From Staphylococcus sp. GSSP0090 (GTDB taxonomy: Bacteria; Bacillota; Bacilli; Staphylococcales; Staphylococcaceae), in contig NZ_JACBFD010000013.1 in the NCBI RefSeq assembly GCF_013391405.1, positions 19,073 to 83,072 of the forward strand: a stretch of DNA of 64,000 nucleotides, read 5' to 3'. Positions 35,675 to 44,531 of this stretch are shown one piece after another (positions within the stretch are counted from its first letter, which is position 1; every line of letters starts with the position of its first letter). A model generated the notes under the pieces. It was given only the letters and a program-made list of their open reading frames with translations, did not search any database and was not told where the DNA came from. Made by a program: the position numbers and the translations under genes.

Positions 35675-37354
35675 TTAGTTGGCATTGATGCTTACCATTT
35701 GTTGTAAATAACCGTTTGTTTTATTCAATAACGTCTGATAACTTCCATCTTCTACAATGACACCCTCTTGCATAACAATGATTCTATCAAATTGTGGCAA
35801 TAGTCTTAAATCATGTGTTGCCACTATCAAAGTTTGTGCATTTTGATGAATTGCTTCCATTACTTGATCTGTATGATATATATCCAATGCTGTAGTTGGC
35901 TCATCTAATATCCATATCGGCGCTGTTTTTAAAAATAACCTTGCAATTGCCAATCTTTGAATTTCTCCACCAGATAAGGTTTGACCTGAAAGTGTAACCA
36001 CTCTGTCTAAATCAATATGCGTCAATCCCAAGTCGTCGAGGACTTTTCTAATTTCACTGTCATGTCTTTCAGTAAATAAATTTTCACGAATCGTACCATC
36101 AAACAGTTGTTGTGATTGTAATAAGGCATTGATAAGACTATATTTATCTTCGTCCTTAATTTTTACGATATCCTGTTGATTCAATAATATACTGCCTTGT
36201 TCACTTTGATACAGACCGAGCATGAGTTGAAGCAATGAACTTTTCCCTGAACCAGAAGGACCAACGATTGCAATATGTTCTCCTTCTTTAATGCTACATT
36301 GAATATGAGATAAAACATTGCTCGATTGATTCCAATATTTAAAATCTACTGCTTGAATATCAAATAGCAACGTATCTTCACTTAAATCGGTTCGCATTTG
36401 CTCATTTCCTTGTACCATCGGATGCGCAATCACTTCATTTATATCTTCAATTGCTTCATCAGTATCCGCTTTATAGTACGCCACATTACTCATGGGAATA
36501 GCTTGTTCAAATAACGTTAACATCATGAGCACAATGCTTGTTAAATAAACGACATCTAACTGTTGATTTTGTACTTGGACGACACCCAAATATAAAGTAA
36601 AAAACAGTGCAATCATTGAGACAACATTTAAACTATACTCATATAAAGATAAAAAACGTTGCTCTTTCGCTTGTGCATCTTCATATTGATCTAATTGATG
36701 CAACACTTCTTTTTTATAATATGCTGTTCTATCAAAACGCGCGAGTTCTTCGTAACCTTCTTTATAATCGTAAAAGTGATTTAAAAAGTTGCTTTGTACT
36801 TGGTTAACTTGCTTTTTAAGTTGTCGTGCTTTTTTAGCACTCAACCAAGGTATAACCAATAAAGTCGCTAGCATACTTACACAGATGATGATTGCATGGA
36901 CATATGAAAAATAAATCATCGTTAAAACAGTTATCGTTGCAGTAATACCGATAACAATGGGTGGATAATACACTCTTAAATAAATATTTTGCAGTGCTTC
37001 CACCCTGCCAATCATACGTGCAATTAAATCACTAGAATTAAATTTACGATATACATCTGGTATCACGGGTAATAATTTTTTAAAAAACTGTACCCTTATA
37101 TTTCTCAGCATTGTAAATGTTGTTCTGTGAGATAATAATCGTTCGATATAACGCGCAATCGCTCTTAGAAATCCAAACATTTTTACAGATACAATGAGTA
37201 TCATTAAGGCGAATAAAGGGGCTCCTAATGCACTTTGTGTAATCATGTAGCCACTTAAAAAGAACATACTGAGCGCTACCAAACTACCAATGACACCAAC
37301 GAGTATTGATAAAATTAAATCTTTGTCTATTTTAAATTGAATATGTGGTTTCAT
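35675..37354 (-). CDS. cydC: ABC transporter ATP-binding/permease, CydC-like
   Basis: 559 aa half-transporter: six helices in the first 310 residues, then an ABC domain with GPSGSGKSSLLQ, signature LSGGEIQRLA and WILDEPTTALD. It follows the sister subunit with a four-base ATGA overlap, so they form a heterodimer. The CydDC family exports glutathione/cysteine or binds heme to support cytochrome bd assembly. No cydAB genes are here, so the name rests on architecture and order, and an unassigned heterodimeric exporter is the alternative. Confidence 0.8.
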   Translation of the reverse strand: MKPHIQFKIDKDLILSILVGVIGSLVALSMFFLSGYMITQSALGAPLFALMILIVSVKMFGFLRAIARYIERLLSHRTTFTMLRNIRVQFFKKLLPVIPDVYRKFNSSDLIARMIGRVEALQNIYLRVYYPPIVIGITATITVLTMIYFSYVHAIIICVSMLATLLVIPWLSAKKARQLKKQVNQVQSNFLNHFYDYKEGYEELARFDRTAYYKKEVLHQLDQYEDAQAKEQRFLSLYEYSLNVVSMIALFFTLYLGVVQVQNQQLDVVYLTSIVLMMLTLFEQAIPMSNVAYYKADTDEAIEDINEVIAHPMVQGNEQMRTDLSEDTLLFDIQAVDFKYWNQSSNVLSHIQCSIKEGEHIAIVGPSGSGKSSLLQLMLGLYQSEQGSILLNQQDIVKIKDEDKYSLINALLQSQQLFDGTIRENLFTERHDSEIRKVLDDLGLTHIDLDRVVTLSGQTLSGGEIQRLAIARLFLKTAPIWILDEPTTALDIYHTDQVMEAIHQNAQTLIVATHDLRLLPQFDRIIVMQEGVIVEDGSYQTLLNKTNGYLQQMVSINAN

Positions 37355-38982
37355 GTTGCATCACCACCTTGATATGGATTATTCATGGTCGCTTGCTTAT
37401 CAGATGTAACGTAACCATTTTCTATTAATATACGTTTATCTGCTTTGTTGATCGTATGTGACCTATGGGCAATCGTAATAATCGTTGAACTTTCAAATTG
37501 ATGCGCGATCACATTTTGAATCGTTTGCTCTGTTTTCACATCTAAGCCAGTAGCAGGCTCGTCAAAGATGATGAGTTCCGGTTGTGTCATCAACACCCTA
37601 GAGAGCTCTATACGTCTCATTTGCCCTCCTGAGAGCATCTCACCACCCTCACCTATCCATGTATCTAAACCAGCTGCCAAATTCGTCACTTTTTCTTTTA
37701 GACCTACATCATCTAAGACTTTCAATATACTTGCATCATCAACATCTTTAAACATCGTAATGTTATCACGTACGGAAGCATTAAAGATATAAGGTGACTG
37801 ACTCAAAAAACCAATACTTAAAGATTGATCTTTAAACGTTACTGAACCAGATTGAGGTTTGTAATTTTGTGTTATCAACTGGGCTAACGTTGATTTACCC
37901 GCACCACTTTTTCCAACGAGCGCAATTTTTTCTCCTTGATAAATGTTTAGATTAATATTTTTCAATGCGTATGTGTCAGCTGCATCATATTTAAAATCCA
38001 CTTGTTTTAGTTGAACGATTGGTGATTGGTGTGTATCCACCATTATCTGAGATTTATTTTCTGTTGTGGAAGTATCTAGCACTTCAAATACAACGTCGCT
38101 TGAGCCCTCACTTTGTTTGCCGGTATGAAACGATTGTCCAAGATCTTTAATCGAATTATAAAATTCTGGCGCTAAAATAATCGCAATCGCTGCCGTTTTA
38201 AAATCTATGTTGTGAAATAAAATCAATCCTAAACCTGCTTCTAATGCAACCAAACCAATACCTAGCATGCTAATAAATTCAAGCATGAGACCAGATAAAA
38301 ATGCACTTTTTAAAATGCGCATTGTCAAATCTCTAAATGTAGTGCTTTCTTCATATAATGCAGCTTCAGTTTGATCTGTTCTATTAAATAACTTTAATGT
38401 AATAAGTCCTTTAACTTTATTTAAAAACTGCTGACTAAATTGATTTAAATAAGTCATTTTATCTTTTGATTCATCACGCGTTTTCAAACCAAATATGATA
38501 TAAAAAACAGGAATGAAAGGTGCAGTAACAATCATAATCAATGCGGTATTAAGATGTATAAAACACATAGCCACAATAATCATAATGGGAATCATCATGG
38601 ATTTAAATACCTGTGGAAAATAACTGTTAAAAAAAGGAACGATACCATCTATACTTTCTGTTAATGTGTTTATTTGTGCACCAATAGGCGCTTTTGAACG
38701 TTGTAAAATCAGTTGACGTCGCAAATCGCGCTTGACTTTAAAAGCCATGCGATTACCTATCATTTGGTTTACTGTATTAAGTGTTGCACGTGCAATTAAA
38801 ATCACCAATGTTATAAGTAACAAAGCCAATACATCTTGATTGGTTTTTAATAACATGATATTTAAAATTTCAGCAATCGAAATATTTTGAACTACTACGG
38901 TTATGGCTAATAGTGTACTAATAATAAACATCCAAATGGGATATATTTTAAATTTTAAAGCTAAATTTGTTAATCTTTTCAC
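37351..38982 (-). CDS. cydD: ABC transporter ATP-binding/permease, CydD-like
   Basis: 543 aa. N-terminal six-helix permease and C-terminal ABC domain with GKSGAGKSTLAQ, signature MLSGGQMRRIEL, and IIFDEPATGLD. First gene of the pair. The start is GTG with AGGTGAT 5 bases before it (MKRLTNLALKF). The permease half carries the ILAPEFYNSIKDLGQSFHTG segment typical of CydD, where many ABC exporters differ. Convergent with mgrA. Confidence 0.8.
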   Translation of the reverse strand: MKRLTNLALKFKIYPIWMFIISTLLAITVVVQNISIAEILNIMLLKTNQDVLALLLITLVILIARATLNTVNQMIGNRMAFKVKRDLRRQLILQRSKAPIGAQINTLTESIDGIVPFFNSYFPQVFKSMMIPIMIIVAMCFIHLNTALIMIVTAPFIPVFYIIFGLKTRDESKDKMTYLNQFSQQFLNKVKGLITLKLFNRTDQTEAALYEESTTFRDLTMRILKSAFLSGLMLEFISMLGIGLVALEAGLGLILFHNIDFKTAAIAIILAPEFYNSIKDLGQSFHTGKQSEGSSDVVFEVLDTSTTENKSQIMVDTHQSPIVQLKQVDFKYDAADTYALKNINLNIYQGEKIALVGKSGAGKSTLAQLITQNYKPQSGSVTFKDQSLSIGFLSQSPYIFNASVRDNITMFKDVDDASILKVLDDVGLKEKVTNLAAGLDTWIGEGGEMLSGGQMRRIELSRVLMTQPELIIFDEPATGLDVKTEQTIQNVIAHQFESSTIITIAHRSHTINKADKRILIENGYVTSDKQATMNNPYQGGDAT

Positions 38983-39263
38983 AAAATATCACCTGCCACA
39001 TATTATAAACATCTTATAACAAAATTAAATGATTTCGCTCATTATCAAGCAACATTTTTTATGTTATTTTCATATTTTAGACATAAATTTTAAATTAACT
39101 ATTTTTCCGCCTAGTCAAAACGATTAAAATGGTATGTATACTATATTATCTCATTCTTTGGTCTCATATTACGGTTTTAAGTAGCGTATTATATTTTTAT
39201 TATGCTATTATTGTTAGATGAAAATGTATAAAATTTAATGAGTGCTATGAAAGTAGGTAAATT

Positions 39264-40139
39264 ATGTTAATACTTGAATTAATTAAAGGTATTATTCTAG
39301 GTATTGTTGAAGGATTAACGGAATTTGCGCCCGTTTCCTCTACTGGCCATATGATTCTTGTTGATGATATGTGGTTAAAATCTAGTGAATTTTTAGGTTC
39401 ACAATCTGCGTTTACATTTAAAATTGTAATCCAACTCGGTTCTGTGTTCGCAGGTGCTTGGGTGTTCCGTGAACGTTATTTCGAAATGTTACATATTGGT
39501 AAATATAGACACGAACCCATTGATGGTATTGGTCAAAAACCAAAACGTTTAAACTTATTGCACATTATAGTTGGTATGATACCTGCGGGTGTTCTAGGAT
39601 TATTATTTGACGATGTCATCCAAGAATATCTTTTCAGTGTACCAACAGTAATGATTGGTCTGTTCATCGGTGCAATATATATGATTATTGCAGATGTTTA
39701 TAGCAGAAAAGTTAAAAACCCACGTAACGTTGATCAAATCAACTATTTCCAAGCATTTGTTATTGGTCTATCACAAGCCATTGCAATGTGGCCAGGATTC
39801 AGTAGATCTGGTTCTACAATTTCAACTGGTGTATTAATGAAAATGAATCATAAGTCAGCATCTGATTTCACTTTCATTATGGCAGTGCCGGTTATGCTTG
39901 CTGCTAGTGGTTTATCTTTAGTTAAAAACATGGCATATATCCACATCAGCGATATCGGCTTTTATATTTTAGGCTTCTTAGCCGCATTTATCGTAGGTTT
40001 AATTGCCATTAAAACTTTCCTATACTTAATTAGTAAAATCAAATTAATTCCATTCGCTATTTATAGAATCGTTTTAGTCATTATTATTGCGATTCTTTAC
40101 TTTGGATTCGGTATCGGTCAAGGTATCACTGGCGAATAG
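39264..40139 (+). CDS. uppP: Undecaprenyl-diphosphatase (BacA family)
   Basis: 291 aa integral membrane enzyme that dephosphorylates C55-PP to recycle the carrier for peptidoglycan and teichoic acid; it confers bacitracin tolerance. Active-site motifs GIVEGLTEFAPVSSTGHMIL (residues 12-31) and WPGFSRSGSTIS. TAGGTAAATT before ATG. Followed by a terminator. Nearly identical in layout to S. aureus UppP. Confidence 0.96.
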   Translation: MLILELIKGIILGIVEGLTEFAPVSSTGHMILVDDMWLKSSEFLGSQSAFTFKIVIQLGSVFAGAWVFRERYFEMLHIGKYRHEPIDGIGQKPKRLNLLHIIVGMIPAGVLGLLFDDVIQEYLFSVPTVMIGLFIGAIYMIIADVYSRKVKNPRNVDQINYFQAFVIGLSQAIAMWPGFSRSGSTISTGVLMKMNHKSASDFTFIMAVPVMLAASGLSLVKNMAYIHISDIGFYILGFLAAFIVGLIAIKTFLYLISKIKLIPFAIYRIVLVIIIAILYFGFGIGQGITGE

Positions 40140-40180
40140 TTTAATAAAAACAGGTAACCTATCATCAATGGGTTTATCTC

Positions 40181-40220
40181 AAACTGTCGACAAAGTCTCA
40201 GATTTTGTTGGCAGTTTTTT
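40181..40220 (+). terminator. uppP terminator
   Basis: Stem AAACTGTC.GACAAA with TTTGTTGGCAGTTT and seven T. Confidence 0.75.
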
Positions 40221-40466
40221 TGCATGGTTTCAGCAGAAAGTATCTTAGCGTGTATGTTTCGGCTAGTGTTGCTTTCGCAGGTGTCGGCCCAAATCACTGT
40301 AAATATGATTAGAAAAACAGGATCATATATTAATTAAACAGTTACAGTCTTATATACCTTGAATAAAAATAGATATTAAATCCTATATATCCGCTGTATT
40401 TACCGTTTATTTTCATGTAATATGGGGTATGGTGAAGATAGTATAAATTAAATGGAGGCAACGCGT
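40221..40466. other. Intergenic region, no gene seen
   Basis: No ORF or structured RNA recognised between the uppP terminator and the next gene, which must have its promoter here. Confidence 0.5.
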
Positions 40467-41168
40467 ATGGACAAAAAGCAATTAATCAAAACAATTATCA
40501 CAGTAGCGCCTGTGTTTTTAGTACCACTAATCGTTGAACGTAAACGCATCAAAGATCATCCAGATGTGAAAAAAGCGAGTGATGCGACAGTCAGCGCTTC
40601 TAAAACAGTTGCAGATAAATCTGTGCATTTGAAAGACAATGTAGTTGAAAAATCTTCTAATGCCAAAGCATATGTTGTAGATAAAAAACAAAACATGGAT
40701 CAAAAGCGTGAACTCAAACGCATCGCAAAAGAAAATGATCCTGCATATATCGAGAAAAAAGGCGAAAAGTTAGAAAAAGAAAATCGCAAAGAAGCAGACA
40801 AAATGAATAAAATTCTGCAAAAAAATATCGATAAACGCCATAAAGAAGAAACTAAAGCACGTCAAGAAAATGAAAAGCAGCGCATTAAAGATATGAAAAA
40901 ATCTAACAAACATATGGAAAAAGTTGGATTAACACCAGGTAAACTTGATGATGAAACTGAGAAAAAAGGCGAAAAATTAGAAAAAGATAATCGTAAAGAT
41001 ATAAATAAATTAGACAAATTGTTACAAAAAAATATCGACAAACGTCATAAAGAAGAAGAGAAAGTGCAAGAAAAAAACAAAAAAGCACGTTTATCTGAAT
41101 TCAAAAAATATAAAGACTATGTGGCTAAAAGCGTTGTAAAACAAAACAACGAAGATAAAGGCAAATAA
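40467..41168 (+). CDS. Membrane-anchored coiled-coil protein with internal duplication
   Basis: 233 aa, not recognised. One short hydrophobic segment (IIITVAPVFLVPLIV, residues 10-24), then an entirely charged Lys/Glu helix. Two copies of a unit start at residues 96 and 165 (EKKGEKLEKENRKEADK and EKKGEKLEKDNRKDINK) and share 27 of the first 35 residues including QKNIDKRHKEE. A DUF-type structural or envelope-linking role is possible but unproven. GGAGG lies 8 bases before the ATG at 40467. The DUF188 gene starts 4 bases after its stop, so they share a transcript. Confidence 0.8.
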   Translation: MDKKQLIKTIITVAPVFLVPLIVERKRIKDHPDVKKASDATVSASKTVADKSVHLKDNVVEKSSNAKAYVVDKKQNMDQKRELKRIAKENDPAYIEKKGEKLEKENRKEADKMNKILQKNIDKRHKEETKARQENEKQRIKDMKKSNKHMEKVGLTPGKLDDETEKKGEKLEKDNRKDINKLDKLLQKNIDKRHKEEEKVQEKNKKARLSEFKKYKDYVAKSVVKQNNEDKGK

Positions 41169-41172
41169 ACAA

Positions 41173-41637
41173 ATGACACAAGTCATTATAGATGGAGATG
41201 CTTGTCCCGTAACCAATTCAATCATTGAATTGACTAAAGGGACAGGCATTTTTGTTACCGTTGTCCGTAGCTTTAGTCACTTCTCTACCGTTATTCAACC
41301 TGATCATGTAAATGTTATTTATGTTGATGACGGCCCAGATGCTGTCGATTATAGAATAGTAAAACTGGTTCATTCTGATGATCTTGTTGTAACACAAGAT
41401 TATGGACTCGCTAGTTTATTATTAAACAAAGCCAAAATAGTCATGCATCACAAAGGATTTATATATAATCAAGAAAATATCAATACGCTACTCGAACAAC
41501 GACATGCGAGTGCACAGTTTAGAAAAAGTGGTGGTCGAACAAAGGGACCAGCTGCTTTTACTGAAGAAGATGTATCCAAATTCGAGTCTGTATTTTCATC
41601 TTTAATTCATAATTATTTTTTAAAAACGGAGGACTGA
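41173..41637 (+). CDS. DUF188/YaiI family protein
   Basis: 154 aa. PIN-like DUF188 family recognised by VIIDGDACPVTNSI at the N terminus, DDLVVTQDYGLA in the middle and RTKGPAAFTEED at the C terminus. The conserved acidic residues match a nuclease-like site, but no biological role is established. It is followed 2 bases later by the LOG gene and preceded by the coiled-coil gene. Confidence 0.88.
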   Translation: MTQVIIDGDACPVTNSIIELTKGTGIFVTVVRSFSHFSTVIQPDHVNVIYVDDGPDAVDYRIVKLVHSDDLVVTQDYGLASLLLNKAKIVMHHKGFIYNQENINTLLEQRHASAQFRKSGGRTKGPAAFTEEDVSKFESVFSSLIHNYFLKTED

Positions 41638-41639
41638 GC

Positions 41640-42206
41640 ATGAAAAAAATTGCTATCTATTGTGGTGCCAGTAAAGGAAATGACCCCACTTATATGAATG
41701 AAGCTTATCAACTAGGTAAATATATGGCAGAACACGACTATGAACTTATTTTCGGTGCAGGTTCTGTTGGTATTATGGGCGCAATTCAAGATGGTGTATT
41801 AGATCATGGCGGCACTGCAATTGGTGTCATGCCTAAAATGTTAGATGAAAAAGAAATTACAAGCACTAAATTAACAGAGCTTATTTTAGTGGATTCCATG
41901 CATGAAAGAAAAAATAAAATGGCAGAGCTTGCAGATGCATTCGTGATGGCACCTGGTGGCGCTGGTTCACTAGAAGAATTTTTTGAAATGTATAGTTGGG
42001 CGCAAATTGGTATACATGAAAAGCCTATTGTCATCTATAACATTAATGCTTTTTTTGAGCCTTTACAGTCATTGCTTGAACACATGATTAACGAAGGGTT
42101 TATCGATCCAAAATATAAACAACTCGCACCTTTATGTCCCACACCAGAAGCACTATTTGATACATTAAAGGCTTATCAACCTCTAGGTATTAGAACGTAT
42201 GACTAA
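41640..42206 (+). CDS. LOG family nucleotide 5'-monophosphate phosphoribohydrolase
   Basis: 188 aa Rossmann-like protein of the lysine-decarboxylase-like/LOG family (TIGR00730). Motifs: YCGASKGNDP, FGAGSVGIMGAIQDG, and the catalytic MHERKNKM and PGGAGSLEEFFE. Plant and actinobacterial members release the base from cytokinin-type nucleotides; in staphylococci the natural substrate is unknown. GGAGGACTGAGC precedes ATG. The 3' end appears partially copied downstream (see findings). Confidence 0.9.
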   Translation: MKKIAIYCGASKGNDPTYMNEAYQLGKYMAEHDYELIFGAGSVGIMGAIQDGVLDHGGTAIGVMPKMLDEKEITSTKLTELILVDSMHERKNKMAELADAFVMAPGGAGSLEEFFEMYSWAQIGIHEKPIVIYNINAFFEPLQSLLEHMINEGFIDPKYKQLAPLCPTPEALFDTLKAYQPLGIRTYD

Positions 42207-42220
42207 TTATATTCAGAAAA

Positions 42221-42258
42221 AGTACGCATCCAAAATATACGGATGCGTACTTTTTTTC
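42221..42258 (+). terminator. Terminator after LOG gene
   Basis: Perfect stem AGTACGCATCC / GGATGCGTACT with a 9-base loop, then TTTTTT. Confidence 0.88.
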
Positions 42259-42312
42259 TGAATATCGGTATCAATATCACCTAAACTCTGTTTTAACATA
42301 TAGATATTGATA

Positions 42313-42369
42313 TTTAGCAGCTTTATGTATCTGCCATCAAGCACTATTTGATACATTAGCGTTTGTGTT
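42313..42369 (+). pseudogene. Decayed partial copy of the LOG 3' end
   Basis: Contains AAGCACTATTTGATACATTA (42339-42358), identical to LOG codons at 42148-42167. In the same frame it translates as LAALC....ALFDTL against LAPLC....ALFDTL in LOG. Upstream stops show it is not expressed. It lies just beyond the LOG terminator and touches the end of the lysE-like gene. Confidence 0.55.
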
Positions 42370-42985
42370 ATAACAAAATTGCTAAAAGTTGCTTTAAAAT
42401 CATCATAGCTACAATTAGAATTATGACTGATGATAATTTGTTCAAAATCATAATATATTTGCCTGTTTTATCTATGTTTCCAATCAATTTTCCGGCCATT
42501 GCTAAAAAAACAAACCATAACCAAGATACAATGACCGTAGCTAAAGTAAATACCATTTTTTCAGAACCTTCATACACTGCCCCACTTGTACCTATTACGC
42601 CTATAGTATCCATAATCGCATGTGGATTAAGCAACGACACAGACAAAGCAAAACCAATTTGCTTTTTAGCTGACATCGGTCTATAGGATTCAAGTGTGTT
42701 TGGTCGTGCACGCCATAATGACCATGCCATATATAATAAAAATAACAGCCCGATACAATAAATCGTAATTTGTAACACTGGTATCGACAACAATATAACA
42801 GAAACACCTATGATGGCTAGTACAATTAAAAACGTGTCACATAAACCTGCTGTAATAATCACAGGTAATGATTTAGAAATACTTCTATGATTCGCACCTT
42901 GGTTAAAAATAAATACATTTTGAGCACCTAAAGGTAAAATGAGCCCTAACGCTAATAGAAATCCATGCACTAATGGTTGGATCAT
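42368..42985 (-). CDS. LysE/ArgO family amino acid exporter
   Basis: 205 aa with six membrane helices. LysE-type signature at the N terminus (HGFLLALGLILPLGAQNVFI) and SVSLLNPHAIMDTIGVIG in the middle. Members export Lys, Arg or other basic amino acids; substrate not determinable. AGAGGTG lies 7 bases before ATG. A rightward frame over it is a shadow. Confidence 0.88.
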   Translation of the reverse strand: MIQPLVHGFLLALGLILPLGAQNVFIFNQGANHRSISKSLPVIITAGLCDTFLIVLAIIGVSVILLSIPVLQITIYCIGLLFLLYMAWSLWRARPNTLESYRPMSAKKQIGFALSVSLLNPHAIMDTIGVIGTSGAVYEGSEKMVFTLATVIVSWLWFVFLAMAGKLIGNIDKTGKYIMILNKLSSVIILIVAMMILKQLLAILL

Positions 42986-43065
42986 GTTACTACACCTCTG
43001 ACCTTCTTTCAGATAACAACTTTAAATGCATAGAGTTCGCTACCTAGATTCATCGCTTTTTTATT

Positions 43066-43611
43066 TTATTTTGTTAAGTCTTTATAATATCTAACATGTT
43101 TTTTCAGTGGATGGTACTTACTAAGCTCTGGATATTCAAAATAATCAACACGCTTCATTCCAATTTTCTCCATAACTTTGCGCGAAGCTTCATTATTTTC
43201 TGAAGTGAATGCGTAAACTTCTTCTAGTCCTTGTTCTTGGGCATATTTCAATACGGCAGCAGCGCCTTCAGTTGCAAAGCCATTACCCCATACTTCTGGA
43301 ATTAAACGCCAACCAATTTCATAAAATGGCAATTCTTTAAATGTATATTTGCTTTCTTTAGGAACATAATTCAACCCAATAAAGCCTAACCAACCATTTG
43401 TTTCTTTTAATTCTACAGCAAATAATCCTATATTATCTGATTGAATCTCTTCATTCATTTTTTTCATATCGTGTTCTGAACGTTTATAGCTTAATAAACT
43501 AGGAAAATATCTCCGAACTTGTCGATTCGCATTCATTTGTTGAAATGGTAATAAGTCTTTTTCTTGCCAATCACGTAATCTCAACCGTTCAGTTTCAATA
43601 TAAACTGTCAT
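43066..43611 (-). CDS. GNAT acetyltransferase, RimJ/RimL-like
   Basis: 181 aa Acetyltransf_3-type domain: ETERLRLRDWQEKDLLPFQQ at the start, IGWRLIPEVWGNGFATEGAA (acetyl-CoA loop) and NEASRKVMEKIGMKR near the end. Uses acetyl-CoA to modify an amine, often a ribosomal or peptide N terminus; target unknown. AGAGGTG before ATG. Single gene with terminator. Confidence 0.88.
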   Translation of the reverse strand: MTVYIETERLRLRDWQEKDLLPFQQMNANRQVRRYFPSLLSYKRSEHDMKKMNEEIQSDNIGLFAVELKETNGWLGFIGLNYVPKESKYTFKELPFYEIGWRLIPEVWGNGFATEGAAAVLKYAQEQGLEEVYAFTSENNEASRKVMEKIGMKRVDYFEYPELSKYHPLKKHVRYYKDLTK

Positions 43612-43648
43612 TTATTACACCTCTGTACTTGAAAATAAATTTATATAG

Positions 43649-43690
43649 AAAAGTAACGCGCTATGAGCCAACTCATATCGCGTTACTTTT
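43649..43690 (-). terminator. GNAT gene terminator
   Basis: Arms AAAAGTAACGCG.TATGAG and CTCATA.CGCGTTACTTTT with a 4-base loop, located between the GNAT start and the 98-aa gene stop. It serves the leftward 98-aa gene and continues as TTTT-A on the leftward strand. Confidence 0.75.
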
Positions 43691-43712
43691 TTAGTATTTC
43701 ATAGCATATCAT

Positions 43713-44009
43713 TTACGCTCTTGTAATATAACTAATTAATTCAACGTTTACCGCAATTTCTTTTAAACGATTGCGTTCGCTTTTTGGTGCAGTAAATGTT
43801 GCATCGATAAAATCATTTTGATGATTTAGTTTATACGTCGCTACAAATGTGTCCGTATCTGATTCAAAATTAGGTAAATGTGCAATAACACGTTTAATTT
43901 CACCTGTTGAATCTTTAATTTGTCTGCCAGTAATACTTTCAATTTCTCTACCTAATTCTGGCAAAGTAATTGAACGACCTTCTAATAAATTGAAATCTTG
44001 TTCATGCAT
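43713..44009 (-). CDS. Small soluble protein, unknown function
   Basis: 98 aa, not recognised. Mixed helix/strand composition with no hydrophobic segment: ELGREIESITGRQIKDSTGE and SERNRLKEIAVNVELISY. AGAGG lies 8 bases before the ATG at 44009 (MHEQDFNLLEG); the frame is open eight codons more, from a less well-placed start. It is a single gene with its own terminator. Confidence 0.75.
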   Translation of the reverse strand: MHEQDFNLLEGRSITLPELGREIESITGRQIKDSTGEIKRVIAHLPNFESDTDTFVATYKLNHQNDFIDATFTAPKSERNRLKEIAVNVELISYITRA

Positions 44010-44280
44010 AACGGTAACCTCTCTTCTATTCAAGGAAATTGTTAATTGACTTTATCTTTATATTTATTAAGCGATAAACCCTATTTTCAATTAACTTGTA
44101 TTTCAACTTCTTATTTTAAATGTTTTTATATGTGACGGATGAAAACCTCTAATATCTTATAACGATACCCATTATAACAATTACTAAAACCAGTTTACAA
44201 TGATTTCCTAGGAAATACTATTTAAGGATGTTTAAATAAGATGATATATAAATTATGATGCCTAATACCCTACGATTACT

Positions 44281-44493
44281 TTATGTTTTGGCATTAATAT
44301 CTTTTTCTAAGTTGTCTGATTTATCTTTAAGTTTGTCTTGCTCTTTTTCTAGTTTTTCTTTTTCTTTTTTCAAGTCTTTATTTTGCTTTTCAAGTTTATC
44401 GATATCTTTTTCTAAAGATGCTTTTTCATCATCTTTACCACATGCTGTTAGTGTAATGGTTGATGCTATTATGAGTGCCAGCCACTTTTTCAT
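44281..44493 (-). CDS. Small coiled-coil lipoprotein
   Basis: 70 aa. Type II signal peptide: MKKW, a hydrophobic core and lipobox LTAC with C18 as the acylation site. The mature 53 residues form one charged helix rich in Lys, Glu, Asp and Leu with heptad spacing (LEKDIDKLEKQNKDLKKEKE). Resembles short bacterial Lpp-like spacers only in style. AAAGGAGATATTAC precedes ATG. Next to a GNAT gene 38 bases away in the same direction, perhaps cotranscribed. Function unknown. Confidence 0.85.
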   Translation of the reverse strand: MKKWLALIIASTITLTACGKDDEKASLEKDIDKLEKQNKDLKKEKEKLEKEQDKLKDKSDNLEKDINAKT

Positions 44494-44531
44494 GTAATAT
44501 CTCCTTTTTCATAATAATATATATTTTATCA

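Noticed and set aside
35675..38982. Classification as a drug-export pair of the LmrCD/BmrCD type
   Set aside because: Subunit order and the CydD-specific permease segment fit CydDC better, though the absence of cydAB nearby leaves some doubt.
42363..42686. Rightward frame over the lysE-like gene
   Set aside because: Antisense shadow; the opposite strand encodes a clear LysE family protein with a good ribosome site.
44255..44497. Rightward Ser/Phe-rich frame
   Set aside because: Antisense of the lipoprotein's Lys/Glu helix; low-complexity artefact.
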